DNA from: Azolla caroliniana
Taxonomy: Eukaryota > Polypodiophyta
DNA length: 64,000 bases
Direction: 5' to 3'
NCBI GenBank assembly: GCA_043228905.1
Contig: JBHGNT010000005.1
Coordinates: 8,804,001-8,868,000 of the forward strand
Part shown: positions 1 through 11,300 of the stretch, piece after piece
How positions within the stretch are numbered: position 1 is the first letter of the stretch
Layout: each line of letters starts with the position of its first letter
Made by a program: the position numbers and the translations under genes
Notes under the pieces: generated by a model
Seen by the model: only the letters and a program-made list of their open reading frames with translations
The model's database searches: none
What the model was told of the DNA's origin: nothing

Positions 1-544
1 ACTAGGAATTGGAACACTTGACGTCAATGAAGGCTAGGCAAATTAGTGTTGATGAAAACACTAAGAGGTGCTAAAATTGATGATGTCAAAGATAAAGCAA
101 TGAAGATAATGATGTTCTGAACGCGTCTTAGGAAGTAATGACTATGAGTATGGCAATGATGGAAACTAAGAAATAGATGAAGAGGATAAGAAACATAGAT
201 ATCGAGATGTTGAGGATAAAAAGAAACACGAAGACAGGGATATAGAGGATGATAGAAAACATAGTGATAGGGATGATGATGATAAGAAACACATAAAAAT
301 GAAAATGGTAGGAAACAAAGGGGGAAGGATGACAATGACAAAAGTGCAAAGATAAGGATGATGATGATAAGAAACATGGATAAAGATATGTGGAGGATGA
401 GAAGAAACTAAAAAATAAAGACAATGATGAGGAGAAACTAAAACCCAATGAAAATGATGAGAAGAAACTAGGAGATAGAAATGGCAAGGAAGATAAGAAA
501 TGAAGCGATGTTGATGATGGTATGGTGACGATGGTACCTATCAC
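1..544 (-). pseudogene. Inverted-repeat arm: fragment of a D/K/H/R-rich protein gene (uninterrupted copy)
   Basis: Read on the plus strand, short frames give charged repeats such as DKKH, EDKKKHEDRD and DDRKHSDRDDDDKK, like the low-complexity tails of RS-like splicing proteins; frames are broken and no full domain is visible. Read on the minus strand, the stretch matches 1012-1305 followed directly by 13693-14050, so it is an inverted copy of the sequence that the large DNA transposon interrupts. The site matching the insertion point is about 377-396. Capture of a host gene fragment is an inference; the reverse-complement identity is seen directly. Confidence 0.7.
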
Positions 545-967
545 AGACATGACAACAGTCATGCCAAGATTTGAACTCTTGACGATTTGTATGGTTATGT
601 TATGTATATGTCCATAGATTATTAGTAGATAATCTATTTCAAGTTCTAGTAGTTTGTAGGTTCTAGAACTAGAAGGTTCTAGAAGAATCTAGAATATTCT
701 ATTACATGTACTTCGACTCATAGTATAAATACTTGTAACCTCCGTGGTCCCTTTCAAGGGATTCAACACCAGTCATTGACACATCAATCTAGTATTCGCG
801 TTTCGCCTCATCTTTGTCTCGTTGATCTTTATTTTGTCTTCATGCCCTCATGTCACTCACAACATCTAGAGTTCCTAGCCTCGTCACATCTAGCTCCAAG
901 TTCATCCGTCGCTCATAGCCCTATCGTCTGTGCTCCATCCTAGTCCGCTCTTGGTGTGTCTGTGACA
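545..967 (+). mobile_element. LTR of a retrotransposon family with heat-shock-like repeats (copy 1)
   Basis: The stretch aligns with the minus strand of 60989-61533 through TATAAATA, the segment GTCCCTTTCAAGG, and the end TGTGACA or TCGTGACA. Its start is inferred from alignment with the minus strand of 14764-15221 and is degraded (no clean TG). A TATA box lies at about 724-730. No matching 5-bp flanks were found, so it may be the 5' LTR of a damaged element whose LTR tail is at 14146-14198, rather than a solo LTR. Confidence 0.6.
661..701 (+). promoter_or_regulatory. Cluster of heat-shock-element-like TTC/GAA units upstream of a TATA box
   Basis: Units fall at 661 TTC, 666 GAA, 672 GAA, 677 TTC, 682 GAA, 692 GAA and 697 TTC. 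The core GAAggTTCtaGAA (672-684) is a perfect alternating three-unit element, and a fourth GAAtaTTC follows. The TATA box starts about 23 bp downstream. Such arrays bind heat-shock factors in eukaryotes and drive heat-responsive LTRs such as ONSEN in Arabidopsis; function here is inferred. Confidence 0.55.
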
Positions 968-1305
968 GTTTGAATCCCTTCCAACTAGAAGCATCACCCG
1001 TCTCTATCATCGCCCTTGCTTCTAGAGTTACCATCGTCACCGTACCATCATCAACATCGCTTCATTTCTTATCTTCCTCGCCATTTCTATCTCCTAGTTT
1101 CTTCTCATCATTTTCATTGGCTTTTAGTTTCTCCTCATCATTGTCTCTATTTTTTAGTTTCTTCTCATCCTCCACATATCTTTATCCATGTTTCTTATCA
1201 TCATCATCTCTATCTTTGCACTCACCGCCTCTGTCTTTTAGTTTCTCCTCATCATCGCCTCTATTTTTTAGTTTCTTCTCATTGTCCACATATATATATA
1301 TATAT
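968..1305 (+). pseudogene. Left half of the interrupted inverted-repeat arm
   Basis: From about 1012 the sequence matches the reverse complement of roughly 540 back to 380. It contains internal duplications of TTTTTAGTTTCTTCTCATC-type units. It stops at an AT-rich run directly before the transposon end at 1306 and resumes at 13693. The long plus-strand frame here, rich in S and F, is the antisense of charged D/K/H codons and is not taken as a gene. Confidence 0.65.
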
Positions 1306-1329
1306 GGGTAAAAGCATGCGAGTGGAAAC
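1306..1329 (+). repeat. Left terminal inverted repeat
   Basis: It begins GGGTAAAAGCATGCGAG and pairs with 13661-13684 with one mismatch (A versus G at the fifth base). It is followed at about 1337 by TAGCTAATTAGCTA. Confidence 0.85.
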
Positions 1330-1784
1330 ACTATTATAGCTAATTAGCTACTAAAATGGCCATAGCTAATTAGCTATTTGTTTAGCTAGTCTTTCTTGTG
1401 GGAAAATCAAATATTTGAAAAACTAATTTATGAAAAAACTCAAATATTTGAACTTCTGTTTCAGACGTAGTGGAACTTGGGGAATATCACCATCATCTAA
1501 GGTCGACTTCAATGTCATCAATTTCCTGTTTAGCCTAAGTCTGATTTTGAACGCAGATGGAGTACTCAGAGCACGAACGCAGACGTAGCTCCCGCAACAG
1601 CAAAAAATCGACATTGCAGATTGAGAGCTACAACACAGAACCCGCTCGATCATCGTCCAGGTATGTTTCAGTTACAGAAACCCCAAACATTTGTTTTTTC
1701 TTTTTGACTACTGTCTGAACTTTGGTGCCGATTCATATTTCCCCAAAATCGAATAGGGCGAAGTCCTTGGAGTCCCATACAAGG
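1330..1784 (+). other. Left subterminal region and putative promoter/5' UTR of the RING-like gene
   Basis: Two TAGCTAATTAGCTA palindromes lie at about 1337-1375. The remainder has no convincing plus-strand frame before the ATG at 1785. CAGGTATGT near 1658 could be a donor of a 5'-UTR intron. A minus-strand open stretch at 1423-1653 shows no domain. Confidence 0.4.
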
Positions 1785-4700
1785 ATGTCTCGCAAATCGG
1801 GGAGTAGCAACAGGTGTGTTTATATTACTTTTTTTGTGTTTAATCCTGTCTTTAGTGATTAGGGTTTGTGATTGAAATTTCTGATTAGGGTTTGTGATTG
1901 AAATTTCTGATTAGGGTTTTTGATTATAAATTTCTGATTAGAATTTTTGAATAGGGTTTCTGGTTACAAATTTTGATTACAAATTAGAATTTCTGAATAG
2001 GGTTTTTGTTTATAAATTTCTGCTTAGGATTTCTGATTAGGGTTTGTGATTGAAATTTTTTATTAGGGTTTCTGATTGAAATTTCTGATTAGGGTTTTTG
2101 ATTATAAATTTCTGATTAGAATTTCTGAATAAGGTTTCTGGTTACAAACTTCTGATTACAGATTTTGATTAGGGTTTCTAATTTCAAACTTCTGATTACA
2201 GATTTTGATTAGGTTAAGTTAAAGATTTTGCACCATTTTTGTTGTTGTTGATTGGGGTTTTTGATTCTCACATATTCTGATTTTGCACTATTTCTGATTT
2301 CTCAAATGATATTTCAGATGGCTCGTTCCTCCGTATACGAGAGTGCTAAACTTCGCAAAATTTTGCGAGAGAAAGGAGGACTTCCACAACACCTATGGTC
2401 TGTCACTCGAGGGTGTTGACCCTGCTGTCCTAAGTGATAAATTGATCAGTGATATAGACTGGATGACAGTATATACAGTGCCTAGAGTCAAAGGCAAGGT
2501 CAAGCTGAAGCATGTACGAGCCGACTTGTACGATGACTGCATGAGACTGCACCAGAAAGTTCATCAGGAGATCCCAGTCAACAATGAGTTGTCAGTTTCA
2601 TTTGCTAGAGCATTTGCATATGAGTACTGCAAAACAGCGAAGGAATCTAGAGACCCTGAAATGTATAGGGTAGCTTGGGCAGTCTATGGTGAGGCATCGG
2701 TAAAAAGATGCCGAAAGATGGGGACCTTGGCACAAAAAATAGACAGATTTTGGAGCATGGCAGCTGTTGATGCAACTGCCGACTCCCAGCAAGACCGGGG
2801 GCATACACCACACCGACACCCAAGGAAAGCCAATGTCGATGATACAGGTGAGACATTGGTTAGCTATATGCTAAAAAATGTCCATGAAGCCTGTGAGACA
2901 TTGGCATTTTTTAAGACTGATTTAGAGAAAGCCACAATGGCTTCTGCAATGGAGAGCAAAGTTACTTCTGCTGTTACAACAATTAGAAATAAGATTCAGG
3001 TAACTATTGTTTTGCTGGTATGTGATTGTGTTATAAATAACGGGTAAAATGTGTTAATCAAGCATTATCTGGAATAGGTTGCGCAACAGGAGCTTGAATT
3101 AGAGGGGCCACTGGATCCCCAGCGTAAAATAGAACTGCAAATAGAGATCCAGGTTCTTTCAATGAACCTGGACCTTCTAGGTGTAAATACTGTTGCAGAT
3201 TACAATTTGGATAAGCTTCAAGTAAGTTAACGATTCCTGAGCAAAGTTGGTGTATCTTTCAACAACAAGAATAATTAATCGGTAAATTTCTCTGTTGCGT
3301 TGAAGGAACAATACATTCATCAAGAACAGGTAGTTAGCTGCCTTAAGAAGAAGATACATTTTGTGGAGGGAATGGTAAGGACCAGACAGGATTTGGACCT
3401 GAACATTCTTGCTCCCTTACCAAATGAAGTAGAACCAGAAAATGATTTATTGACAGTTCAAGCACGTTGCATCGCTTGCGGGTTAGGTGTGGAGGACAAA
3501 ACTGCGTCTTTGTTGGTTCACCTACAACCATGCAACCACACATACCATCTGCTTTGTTTTCAACATGCCTGTCGAATTGCTGCATTCTGTTTGGGAGATT
3601 GCAGTACAACTCTACCAAATGAGTGGAGAAAACAAACAGGTATACCATACTGTAGCTAATAAGCTTAGTCTTTTCTAATTAGCTATCCTACTAGCTAATT
3701 AGCTACTGGCAGCTAATGAGCTACTAGCTAATTAGCTATCCTAGTAGCTAATTAGCTATGGTACTAGCTAATTAGCTAGTACCATAGTTGTGTAAAAAAG
3801 CTAAATAGCTATCCTACTAGCTAATTAGCCACTGGCAACTAATTAGCTATCCTAGTAACTAATTAGCTACTGCCATAGTTGTGTAAAGTAGCTAATAAGC
3901 TATCCTAGTAGCTAGTTAGCTATGGTACTAGCTAATTAGCTAGTACCATAGTTGTGTAAAAAAGCTAATTAGCTAGTACCATAGTTGTGTAAAAAAGCTA
4001 ATTAGCTATCCTACTAGCTAATTAGCTACTGGCAACTAATTAGCTATCCTACTAGCTAATTAGCTATCCTACTAGCTAATTAGCTATCCTACTAGCTAAT
4101 TAGCTACTGACATAGTTGTGTAAAGTAGCTAATAAGCTATCCTAGTAGCTAGTTAGCTATGGTACTAGCTAATTAGCTAGTACCATAGTTGTGTAAAAAA
4201 GCTAATTAGCTATCCTACTAGCTAATTAGCTACTGGCAACTAATTAGCTATCCTACTAGCTAATTAGCTATCCTACTAGCTAATTAGCTATCATAGTAGC
4301 TAATTAGCTACTGACATAGTTGTGTAAAGTAGCTAATAAGCTATCCTAGTAGCTAGTTAGATATGGTACTAGCTAATTAGCTAGTACCATAGTTGTGTAA
4401 AAAAGCTAATTAGCTATCCTACTAGCTAATTAGCTACTGGCAACTAATTAGCTATCCTACTAGCTAATTAGCTATCCTACTAGCTAATTAGCTATCATAG
4501 TAGCTAATTAGCTACTGACATAGTTGTGTAAAGTAGCTAATTAGCTATCCTAGTAGCTAGTTAGCTATGGTACTAGCTAATTAGCTAGTACCATAGTTGT
4601 GTAAAAAAGCTAATTAGCTATCCTACTAGCTAATTAGCTACTGGCAACTAATTAGCTATCCTACTAGCTAATTAGCTATCATAGTAGCTAATTAGCTACT

Positions 4701-6387
4701 GACATAGTTGTGTAAAGTAGCTAATTAGCTATCCTAGTAGCTAATTAGCTACTGGCAGCTAATTAGCTGTCCTAGTAGCTAATAAGCTATCCTAGCTACT
4801 ACATAGTTGAGAAAGTAGCTAATTAGCTTTCATTGTAGCTAATTAGCTATCCTAGCTACCACCATAGTTAATAAAGTAGCTAATTAGCTATCCTAGCTAC
4901 TACCATAGTTAGTAAAGTAGCTAATTAGCTATCCTAGCTACTACCATAGTTGAGTAAAGTAGCTAATTAGCTACCATAGTAGCTAATTAGCTATCCTAGC
5001 TACTACTATAGTTGTGTAAAGTAGCTAATAAGCTATCCTACTAGCTAATTAGCTATCCTAGTAGGTAATTAGCTATGGTACTAGCTAATTAGCTAGTACT
5101 ATAGTTGTGTAAAAAAGCTAATTAGGTATCCTACTAGCTAATTAGCCACTGGCAACTAATTAGCTATCCTAGTAACTAATTAACTACTGCCATAGTTGTG
5201 TAAAGTAGCTAATAAGCTATCCTAGTAGCTAATTAGCTACTAGCAGCTAATTAGCTATCCTACTAGCTAATTAGCTACTACCATAGTTGAGTAAAGTAGC
5301 TAATTAGCTATCCTACTAGCTAATTAGCTACTACCATAGTTGAGTAAAGTACCTAATTAGCTATCCTACTAGCTAATTAGCTACTGGCAACTAATTAGCT
5401 ATCCTAGTAGCTAATTAGCTATCCTAGTAGCTAATTAGCTGCTGGCAACTAATTAGCTATCCTACTAGCGAATTAGCTATCCTAGTAGCTACTGCCATAG
5501 TTGTGTAAAGTAGCTAATAAGCTATCCTAGTAGCTAATTAGCTACTGGCAGCTAATTAGCTATCCTAGTAGCTAATTAGCTACTGGCAGCTAATTAGCTA
5601 TCCTAGTAGCTAATTAGCTACTGGCAGCTAATTAGCTGTCCTAGTAGCTAATAAGCTATCCTAACTACTACCATAGTTGAGTAAAGTACCTAATTAGCTA
5701 TCCTAACTACTACCATAGTTGAGTAAAGTACCTAATTAGCTATCATACTAGCTAATTAGCTATCGTACTAGCTAATTAGCTATCCTAGCTTCTACCATAG
5801 TTTAGTAAAGTAGCTAATTAGATATCCTAAATAACTGTCATGTTATTGTAGAATCTTGTGGATTAAGGACGGCACATGATGTGTCTGGTGCTGATGATGC
5901 TGCAACAGATGAGGATACTACTGCCAATGTGGCTGAAAGTAAGAGTCCTGCTATCACATCTCCTTCAGATCAGCTGCACCCTATTCTTTTGGAACAGTGT
6001 ACTGAATTAGGCAACGATGTGAAATGCCATGAAATAGTGGAAACAACATGTAAAACTGAGGTTCACAACAACAGTGTTTATGAACACTTGATGCAACATT
6101 TCTTCGAGTCTCAAGACCTTGATTCCACCCCACCGAGCCCAACTACTGAAAATGTCCAAACAGATCCCTCTGTACTTGAAAAGCTAGTTCAAGAAACGGC
6201 TGATGTGCAATTAGCTGCTGAGGCGATGGGAAGGTTGTCGGAGGAGGACACACTTGCGCATTGGGTCCTAGAAGCAAGGCTAAATGGGGAACCAACCAGA
6301 AAAAGGCTGAAGAAGGGGCCACGATCGGGAACAAGACCAGTTACTCGGTCAAGGGGCCCAGACGTAGTGGAGCGAAATACTGTTTAG
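1785..6387 (+). CDS. Five-exon gene for a RING-H2-like protein (about 574 aa), transposon accessory gene
   Basis: Inferred exons are 1785-1813, 2318-2999, 3078-3221, 3306-3639 and 5852-6387. All donors are GT and acceptors AG, and codon phase is kept at every junction. The ATG at 1785 opens a 29-base exon; the second exon alone has no ATG at its start. The protein has an unfamiliar N-terminal region (1-290), then C340-x2-C343-x17-C361-x-H363-x2-H366-x2-C369, the first half of a RING-H2 finger; candidates for the last ligands are C380, C384 and C399 across the 3639/5852 junction. The last exon is acidic with a basic tract RKRLKKGPRSGTR, a possible nuclear signal. RING proteins are usually ubiquitin ligases, but that role is inference. 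A strong internal donor GTAAGAG at 5939 could join instead to 6637. Intron 4 is a 2.2-kb repeat array. No homologue is recognised for the N-terminal part. Confidence 0.65.
1814..2317 (+). repeat. Intron 1 with degenerate telomere-like tandem repeats
   Basis: The intron runs from CAACAG|GTGTGT to TTTCAG|A. Most of it is a tandem of roughly 22-27 bp units of the form TCTGATTAGGGTTTGTGATTG, containing AGGGTTT, the plant telo-box core. No coding frame is seen. Confidence 0.6.
3640..5851 (+). repeat. 2.2-kb array of TAGCTAATTAGCTA palindromes forming intron 4 of the RING-like gene
   Basis: After the donor ACAG|GTATAC, the interval is almost wholly units of about 20 bp: the palindrome GCTAATTAGC plus a 10-bp spacer such as TATCCTACTA or TACTGGCAGC. 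Higher-order blocks ending in CCATAGTTGTGTAAAGTAGC recur. The array stops about 25 bp before the acceptor TTATTGTAG (5851). The same unit recurs in the transposase intron and near both TIRs. Confidence 0.85.
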
Positions 6388-6636
6388 TTGGATATGATTG
6401 TTAGCTTAGGGATTTTGCTAGGGTTTTATGAAGTTTTACTATCCTATTGGACAAGTAAAACCTCAGATTGGTTGTTGCTTGATCCACATTATGTAATGGA
6501 ACTCTATGATGTTTTTCCAAGATAATTTGAAGAGTGTTGTTCTATGACTGAAACTCTTTGATGTTCAGGATATTGTTTTGTGAGACTAGTAGTTACTTTG
6601 TGAGTGTGAATATGTTGGTGTTTTCTGATGTTGCAG
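6388..6636 (+). other. Spacer or alternative intron tail between the RING-like and FCP1-like frames
   Basis: No convincing coding sequence. It ends with TTTTCTGATGTTGCAG, a good acceptor at 6636. It may be the 3' UTR of the RING-like gene, or the 3' part of an alternative intron running 5939-6636. Confidence 0.4.
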
Positions 6637-7691
6637 AGTCTAAAGGGTTTGATTCTATTGCTCGTAAGGCCAATGGCAGTGTGGATACTGTTGATGTTGC
6701 GGCATGTTTAAAGGGCCCCATCTTGAAAGTAGATGTAGCAACTGACACAAGTGATCTGGTCACACAAGTTGATCAAGCATGTAGCACGGATGACTTGGTG
6801 TTGCAGGTAGATGCAGCATGTAGCACGGATGACTTGGTGTTGCAGGTAGATGCAGCATGTAGCACGAATGACTTGGTGTTGCAGGTAGATGCAGCATGTG
6901 ATACCAGTGGATTGATATCGAGCAGAACAGTAGCTACATGCACTGAGGTAATCCAAGGATTGATAACTAAGTCGACAAAACAAGAGCACCAGAATGTGAA
7001 GCTAGGCCCAACACATTCGACTAGGGGTTTAAAGAGGAAAAGGACACCAGTTGTGTCAGCCGAACCTGAGCTGATTGAGATTGATCGTATCCTACCAGAA
7101 AATGGTGTAACAGCGGCTCAGTTTCAGGAATGGAAACCTAAACCACTAGAAGTCGAGCGAAGAGCCTTGATCTTGGAGCTGGATAAAGTCTTGATGAGTG
7201 TGAGATATATGCAGCCAAGGAGGGACGCAAATTAGTTTCTAGAGTGGGCTGCGGAGTACTTCGATTTGTTTATTTGGAGTGAGAAACCAAAATCAGATGT
7301 GTGGAAGTGTTTGGCAAGATTCTTCCCAAAATGGCGAAGTCGTTTTAAAGGTCAATGGGCACGAGAAAATTGTGAGCAGATGGAAGCTGCAAGATTCAAG
7401 AGGCTTTCTGATTTTTGGGCTACTTGGCCTGAATATAATGCTGACAATACATTGATTTTGGATACAGAACATTTCCGACACTACTTCAATATTCAGAGAT
7501 GCTGTCTCATTCTACCCGAGGAAATGCCTGAACAGTACCTGGTGCAAACAGTGAGCTGCCAACTAGGTGCATGGTTGTGGACTCCATACCGAGCTCAATA
7601 TGCGGATAATATATGTAGACTCGTTCCACTGACTAGCAAGAGCTTAGCTGTTTATAGGAGATTTGTAGACATTTCCAATGGTAATTTATAA
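6637..7691 (+). pseudogene. FCP1/NIF-like HAD phosphatase-domain frame with one in-frame TAG
   Basis: The frame is open from before 6637 to 7691 except for a single TAG at 7233-7235. The first part has a 13-aa tandem repeat (CSTDDLVLQVDAA type, about 6779-6900) and a basic GLKRKRT tract. The second part resembles the FCP1/NLI-interacting-factor fold: LILELDKVLM (7170-7196) sits where DxDx(T/V) belongs, but the first Asp is Glu; FLEWAAEYFDLFIWSE follows the stop; NTLILDTEHF (about 7444) matches the 'NTLIID' loop of the family. The changed nucleophile suggests loss of phosphatase activity. The TAG may be CAG decay or read through. The acceptor at 6637 is in phase with the donor at 5939, so this may be the alternative 3' end of the RING-like gene. 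The family call is by eye. Confidence 0.55.
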
Positions 7692-7835
7692 ATATGTAAA
7701 GAGATGACATTATTCAATGAAGAATTTAATTACTTGTTCCCACTGTACTTATCTACTATGTAATTTGAGGAATATGTTGCAGATTGTTGATTTCATTCTA
7801 TTGATGACTATTTAGCTATTGACAGCTAATTAGCT
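7692..7835. other. Short intergenic stretch between convergent units
   Basis: AT-rich, with one TAGCTAATTAGCTA-like motif near 7823 and possible polyadenylation signals. No gene is seen. Confidence 0.4.
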
Positions 7836-8345
7836 ACATTTGTACAGCTAATTAGCTGCATTTGTACAGCTAATTAGCTACTGATGACTATTTCGCTATA
7901 ACTTATAACTTAAAACTTAACAAAAAAGACATGATTTTATTGAGAAAGAAGCACAGAAAGCAGACTGTATACAAGAAATTGATTCCAAACGAATTTATTG
8001 ATCTGTTTTCGCGAAATACATGTTTGTTTTACAAGAGAACATGGTAAGTGCTACTTGTAGCTACAAATTCCATGGCATACTATTGTAAATACATTTGTAC
8101 AGCTAATTAGCTGCATTTGTACAGCTAATTAGCTACTGATGACTATTTCGCTATAACTTATAACTTAAAACTTAACAAAAAAGACATGATTTTATTGAGA
8201 AAGAAGCACAGAAAGCAGACTGTATACAAGAAATTGATTCCAAACGAATTTATTGATCTGTTTTCGCGAAATACATGTTTGTTTTACAAGAGAACATGGT
8301 AAGTGCTACTTGTAGCTACAAATTCCATGGCATACTATTGTAAAT
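7836..8345. repeat. Direct tandem duplication of 255 bp overlapping the transposase stop
   Basis: 7836-8090 and 8091-8345 are nearly identical by eye with an offset of 255 bp. Each holds two or three CTAATTAGCT motifs, AACTTATAACTTAAAAC and the CCATGGCATACTATTG segment. The right copy carries the last codons and stop of the minus-strand transposase (stop at 8316-8318), so the left copy is a spare, non-coding C-terminal fragment plus 3' UTR. Confidence 0.85.
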
Positions 8346-11300
8346 ACATTCATACACATTAGCACCAACAGTGTATAAACCGGAGCAGCTATTGTATTCT
8401 GACATTGGGACGTTGATGCATCTGACCAAATGAGAGTACATATACGCTGCTGGTTTGTCTTCTAACAGCCTGTACACATATTCGTAGTCATCTAGTTTTG
8501 CATAAAAAATGCCTTCGATGTAGAATGTCCCGGCAGATACAAAATTTCCCCATGCATCTACAATATTCTGCCTTGCACACTGTTTACTAACCGTGCACTT
8601 TAATATATAGAAATCAGCACCCTCTGAATTGCCTTCTTCAGCATTTACAGCGAAGTTATCCCCAACGTTCAGGACATCACTCAAAGTATCTCCAAGTCCC
8701 TCATATGTGAAGTCAGCATTCTGCCCTGTTTCTCCATCAACTGCTTCCTTATCATTCAGAGTGTGATACTCCCAATTCTGAATGTATGCTTTGTTTAGAC
8801 AATATCTCCAATTTCCCTGCACACAATGGAAGCAAAAACAAGTCAATTCTCTAACCGCAATACAATGACCATCCAACCTGGAATAACCGCGAACAGCATG
8901 CAGAGATCGCAATTCGGGAATTCCTTGGCACTCCCAGGTCTTCTCCCTATTTACTTCATCTATCTTCACTTCCCAAAATTCACGTTTGATATCTCGAACT
9001 TGCGAGGAATAAACACCTGTGGCACTCGTCGACATATTTGTTCTTAAAAATTCAACTACATGTGATGCACAATTCATGTGCACACCATCTGTCTTTAGTT
9101 GTTCATGGGTAAGTGCCCGCTTTATAACAGCCCCTGCACCATCATGTTCACCTTTACCATGGCCAGACCCAAAAAAATTCCATCTCATCTCCAAACCTGT
9201 TATAGCAGGATACCTCCCCACAAAATAAAATGGACGTCGAGCCTTGAATTGTGACGCAGCTCCGTCAGACCAGACCCAATGTTGAGTAAGCTCCAAACGT
9301 TGAGCTAATAACCACTGCCAATGTAACTTAAAACAGTGTTGGACGAACAAGGTATCATGCTTCTTATCATCGGAAATAAAGAAATGAATTACTTTTTTAA
9401 CATCACCTGAAACTCGAAAATATGTTATGTGCACAAAAATGGTTACCTGAACTGAACACCAATGCATAGATTGAATTTCATTCTGCTGCTTGAAAGTATA
9501 ATTCTCTGCGAAATCTACTACTGAGACTACTACATCATTTGGGAAATCAGATATGCAAGTCTTAAACTGATGGGCCTGCCATGAATAAATGAAGTTGTGT
9601 TTAATGAACTTTCCTAGAGATACTACAAACAGAGACACCAAATCCCTTGGTTTAAGCATCTTCCGAACTAGATCCTTTCTTTTACACACCTTTCCTTCGA
9701 AATTGGTGTTCACTGACTCAAATAACTTCACAGAGATCAATATTTCACTACTCAATTCATTTGGACACCACCTAAATCTAGTAGGGCCACAATCTTGACA
9801 TAAACCCATGACACATTTATGAATATGGAAGATAGCGTCAAATTCTCTCGGACACAATATTGAATCTAATAAATAACTCATGGAAGAGATAACGTGCTCA
9901 GATGATTTACACTCCTCTTGCGGGCTTGATCGACAGATTTGGCACCCACATGTGCAAACTGTATTAGTTAGGGATGCGCTATGGTGACGTAGTAGATTAA
10001 CAGAGTCCTTCAGAAAACCCATCTGTACATGGTAAATGCAACAACATGTGTATCGATCCTTTAAGCGTCTCACAAAGTGTGGCTTAAGAGACTCGAATGT
10101 TCGTAGTTGAACTTTGATAGTTGGATGCATTCGTTTGAACCTAATAAATAAATCGACCTGCGTAATAAAGGGGAATTAGTTATTCTCGTAACTAGCTAAC
10201 TATCCTAGTAGCTAATTAGCTATTCTAGTAGCTAGTTAGCTATTCTAGTAGCTAGTTAGCTATTCTAGTAGCTAATTAGCTATCATGGTAGCTAATTAGT
10301 TGTCCTAGTAGCTAATTAGCTATCATGGTAGTTAATTAGCTGTCGTAGTAGCTAATTAGCTATCATGGTAGCTAATTAGCTATTCTAGTAGCTAATTAGC
10401 TATCATGGTAGCTAATTAGCTGTCGTAGTAGCTAATTAGCTATCATGGTAGCTAATTAGCTGTCCTAGTAGCTAATTGGTTGTCCTAGTAGCTAATTAGC
10501 TATCATGGTAGCTAATTAGCTGTCGTAGTAGCTAATTAGCTATCATGGTAGCTAATTAGCTATTCTAGTAGCTAATTAGCTATCATGGTAGCTAATTAGC
10601 TGTCGTAGTAGCTAATTAGCTATCATGGTGGCTAATTAGCTTGTCTACTAGCTAATTAGCTATCATGGTGGCTAATTAGCTTTCCTAGTAACTAATTAGC
10701 TATCATGGTAGCTAATTAGCTGGTCTAGTAGCTAATTAGCTATCGTGGTAGCTAATTAGCTGTCGTAGTAGCTAATTAGCTATCATGGTAGCTAATTAGC
10801 TGTCCTAGTAGCTAATTGGTTGTCCTAGTAGCTAATTAGCTATCATGGTAGCTAATTAGCTGTCGTAGTAGCTAATTAGCTATCATGGTAGCTAATTAGC
10901 TATTCTAGTAGCTAATTAGCTATCATGGTAGCTAATTAGCTGTCGTAGTAGCTAATTAGCTATCATGGTGGCTAATTAGCTTGTCTACTAGCTAATTAGC
11001 TATCATGGTGGCTAATTAGCTTTCCTAGTAACTAATTAGCTATCATGGTAGCTAATTAGTTGGTCTAGTAGCTAATTAGCTATCGTGGTAGCTAATTAGC
11101 TAGTCTAGTAGCTAATTAGCTATAATGGTGGCTGATTAGCTTTCCTAGTAACTAATTAGCTATCATGGTAGCTAATTAGCTGGTATAGTAGCTAATTAGC
11201 TATCATGGTAGCTAATTAGCTATCACGGTGGCTAATTAGCTGTCCTAGTAACTAATTAGCTATCATGGTAGCTAATTAGCTGGTCTAGTAGCTAATTAGC

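Noticed and set aside
970-1311. S/F/L-rich plus-strand frames here, and minus-strand frames at 24-562
   Set aside because: They are antisense readings of the D/K/H/R-rich repeat; composition is extreme and the two copies do not conserve the frame.
3640-5851. Regular repeat-spacer pattern that could suggest a CRISPR array
   Set aside because: Repeats are 10-14-bp palindromes with recurring 10-bp spacers inside a spliced eukaryotic gene; no cas genes; spacers are not unique.
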